Of a DNA stretch of 64,000 bases, positions 63,170-64,000 are shown piece by piece. Every line of letters begins with the position of its first letter. Positions within the stretch are counted from its first letter, which is position 1. Under the pieces are notes generated by a model. That model had not been told where the DNA came from. It was given only the letters and a program-made list of their open reading frames with translations, and made no database searches. Source of the DNA: Strigamia acuminata (Eukaryota > Arthropoda > Chilopoda > Geophilomorpha > Linotaeniidae); the NCBI GenBank assembly GCA_949358305.1, contig OX442314.1:64613369-64677368 (forward strand). The letters are read 5' to 3'. The position numbers and the translations under genes are program-made.

Positions 63170-64000
63170 TGTGACGGTTACACTGTCATACACTTTGTTA
63201 GTATAGGACGATTATTTCACCGATAGATGGCGCTGATACGTTTTAGCGGCAATTTCAAATTTCGACAATTTTTGAGTGAATAAAATATAAATTACTATTT
63301 ATATTTTATTCCACTGCGACTTTAGACACTTTTAAATACTTTTGGATGTCTAAATACTAGTTGATTTATTTGTCACATAATTCTATTGAATTATGTGCAA
63401 ACTCTACACCTGGTGAAGTCACCCCCCATCACCCACTGTGAGTTGGACTCCTTTTGGATTATAGTCAAAGGGACTTAATCCAAAATGTGTCCTGCGTATC
63501 CAGTTCCTGTTTTGGACCTAGTAGAAGACTATGTCCTGAGTATCCACTTCCTATGATCTGGGATTGGATGGATTTGACTGCCCAGTGATCCCATTGGATC
63601 ACTGAACAGCTATTCTCCTCACCGAGTATATATCCCCCTGCAAAACGGATATAGCTCGCTCTTGTTCTGTTTTTGTTTGATACTGATATTACTTGAGCAC
63701 ATATTATACTTCTCTGCGTTCCGACAATCCGTTGTAGAAATACTTTGTATTTAGTGTAAGTATCTAGAGTGGGTAGAAGACTCACAGACACACTGCCCGC
63801 CTCTTCATGCCAACATTCCGTTGTAGAAATGTAGTAACTAGAGTGGAGAGATTCACAGACACATTTAAGTGTAGTATCTAGAGTGGGGTACAACCCACAG
63901 ACACACTCCCTCCAGCTTCATGCCAACATTCCGTTGTAGAGTGTAGAATCTAGAGTGGAGTAAAATTCACAGACGCATTGGTAATGTAGAATCTAGAGTG
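63170..64000 (+). repeat. Gypsy B 3' LTR (truncated by window end)
   Basis: First 831 bases of the LTR, matching 50758-51588 with no difference seen. Confidence 0.95.

Larger units (their letters stand above)
50758..64000 (+). mobile_element. Gypsy B: intact Ty3/gypsy retrotransposon with ORF3
   Basis: 5' LTR 50758-52349 (1592 bp, TGTGACG...CGTCACA). The 3' LTR starts at 63170 and runs off the window. The 831 visible bases match the 5' LTR at a constant offset of 12412 with no difference seen. Between them are a tRNA-Gln primer site, gag, a -1 frameshift signal, pol with all catalytic residues, an extra ORF3 and a polypurine tract. Everything points to a recent, possibly active copy. It is a different lineage from gypsy A: different LTRs, primer tRNA and ORF3. 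Confidence 0.95.

Overview
The window is a repeat-dominated piece of a eukaryotic, almost certainly invertebrate animal genome. It has spliced GT-AG introns, an AT-rich 140-bp satellite, and all three main LTR-retrotransposon groups (BEL/Pao, Ty3/gypsy, Ty1/copia). BEL/Pao elements are restricted to animals. The species cannot be named from the sequence; an arthropod is plausible but unproven.

Layout. 1-21124 is a 140-bp tandem satellite (three blocks: 1-1299, 7423-7758, 17184-21124) split by two complete BEL elements. BEL1 (1300-7422, minus strand) has 956-bp LTRs differing at about three positions. Its single ORF is Gag-protease fused in frame to a complete-looking TK1-type thymidine kinase, and it has no reverse transcriptase, RNase H or integrase. 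BEL2 (7759-17183, plus strand) is a full-length element with an intact 1746-codon Gag-Pol, apparently identical LTRs and an exact 4-bp target duplication (AGAT). A third BEL copy (BEL3, minus strand) starts at 21125, also in the satellite. Its LTR is split at 21593/39307 by gypsy element A (21594-39306), which itself carries a copia element (25001-31987). BEL3 resumes at 39307-41600 with the rest of its LTR and a decayed integrase segment.

41601-50226 is not LTR retrotransposon. It holds seven copies of a ~600-bp GC-rich repeat, each with a C(UUCG)G-capped hairpin followed by a TAAA-type tail. Between them are a small multi-exon C2H2-like zinc-finger gene (coding exons 46752-47300) and a possible convergent terminal exon on the minus strand (47503-47784). 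50227-50757 is another BEL LTR fragment, broken by gypsy element B (50758 to beyond the window end). Gypsy B looks intact: gag, a textbook -1 frameshift signal, pol, an extra ORF3 with zinc-ribbon-like cysteines, and LTRs identical over the visible overlap.

How the parts relate. The order of events can be read from the nesting: satellite, then BEL1/2/3; gypsy A into BEL3; copia into gypsy A. BEL1 keeps the cis signals (tRNA-His primer site, LTRs, leader) but lacks pol, so it would need a helper such as BEL2. The most unusual object is the Gag-protease-thymidine kinase fusion: a retrotransposon that appears to have exchanged its polymerase for a nucleotide-salvage enzyme.
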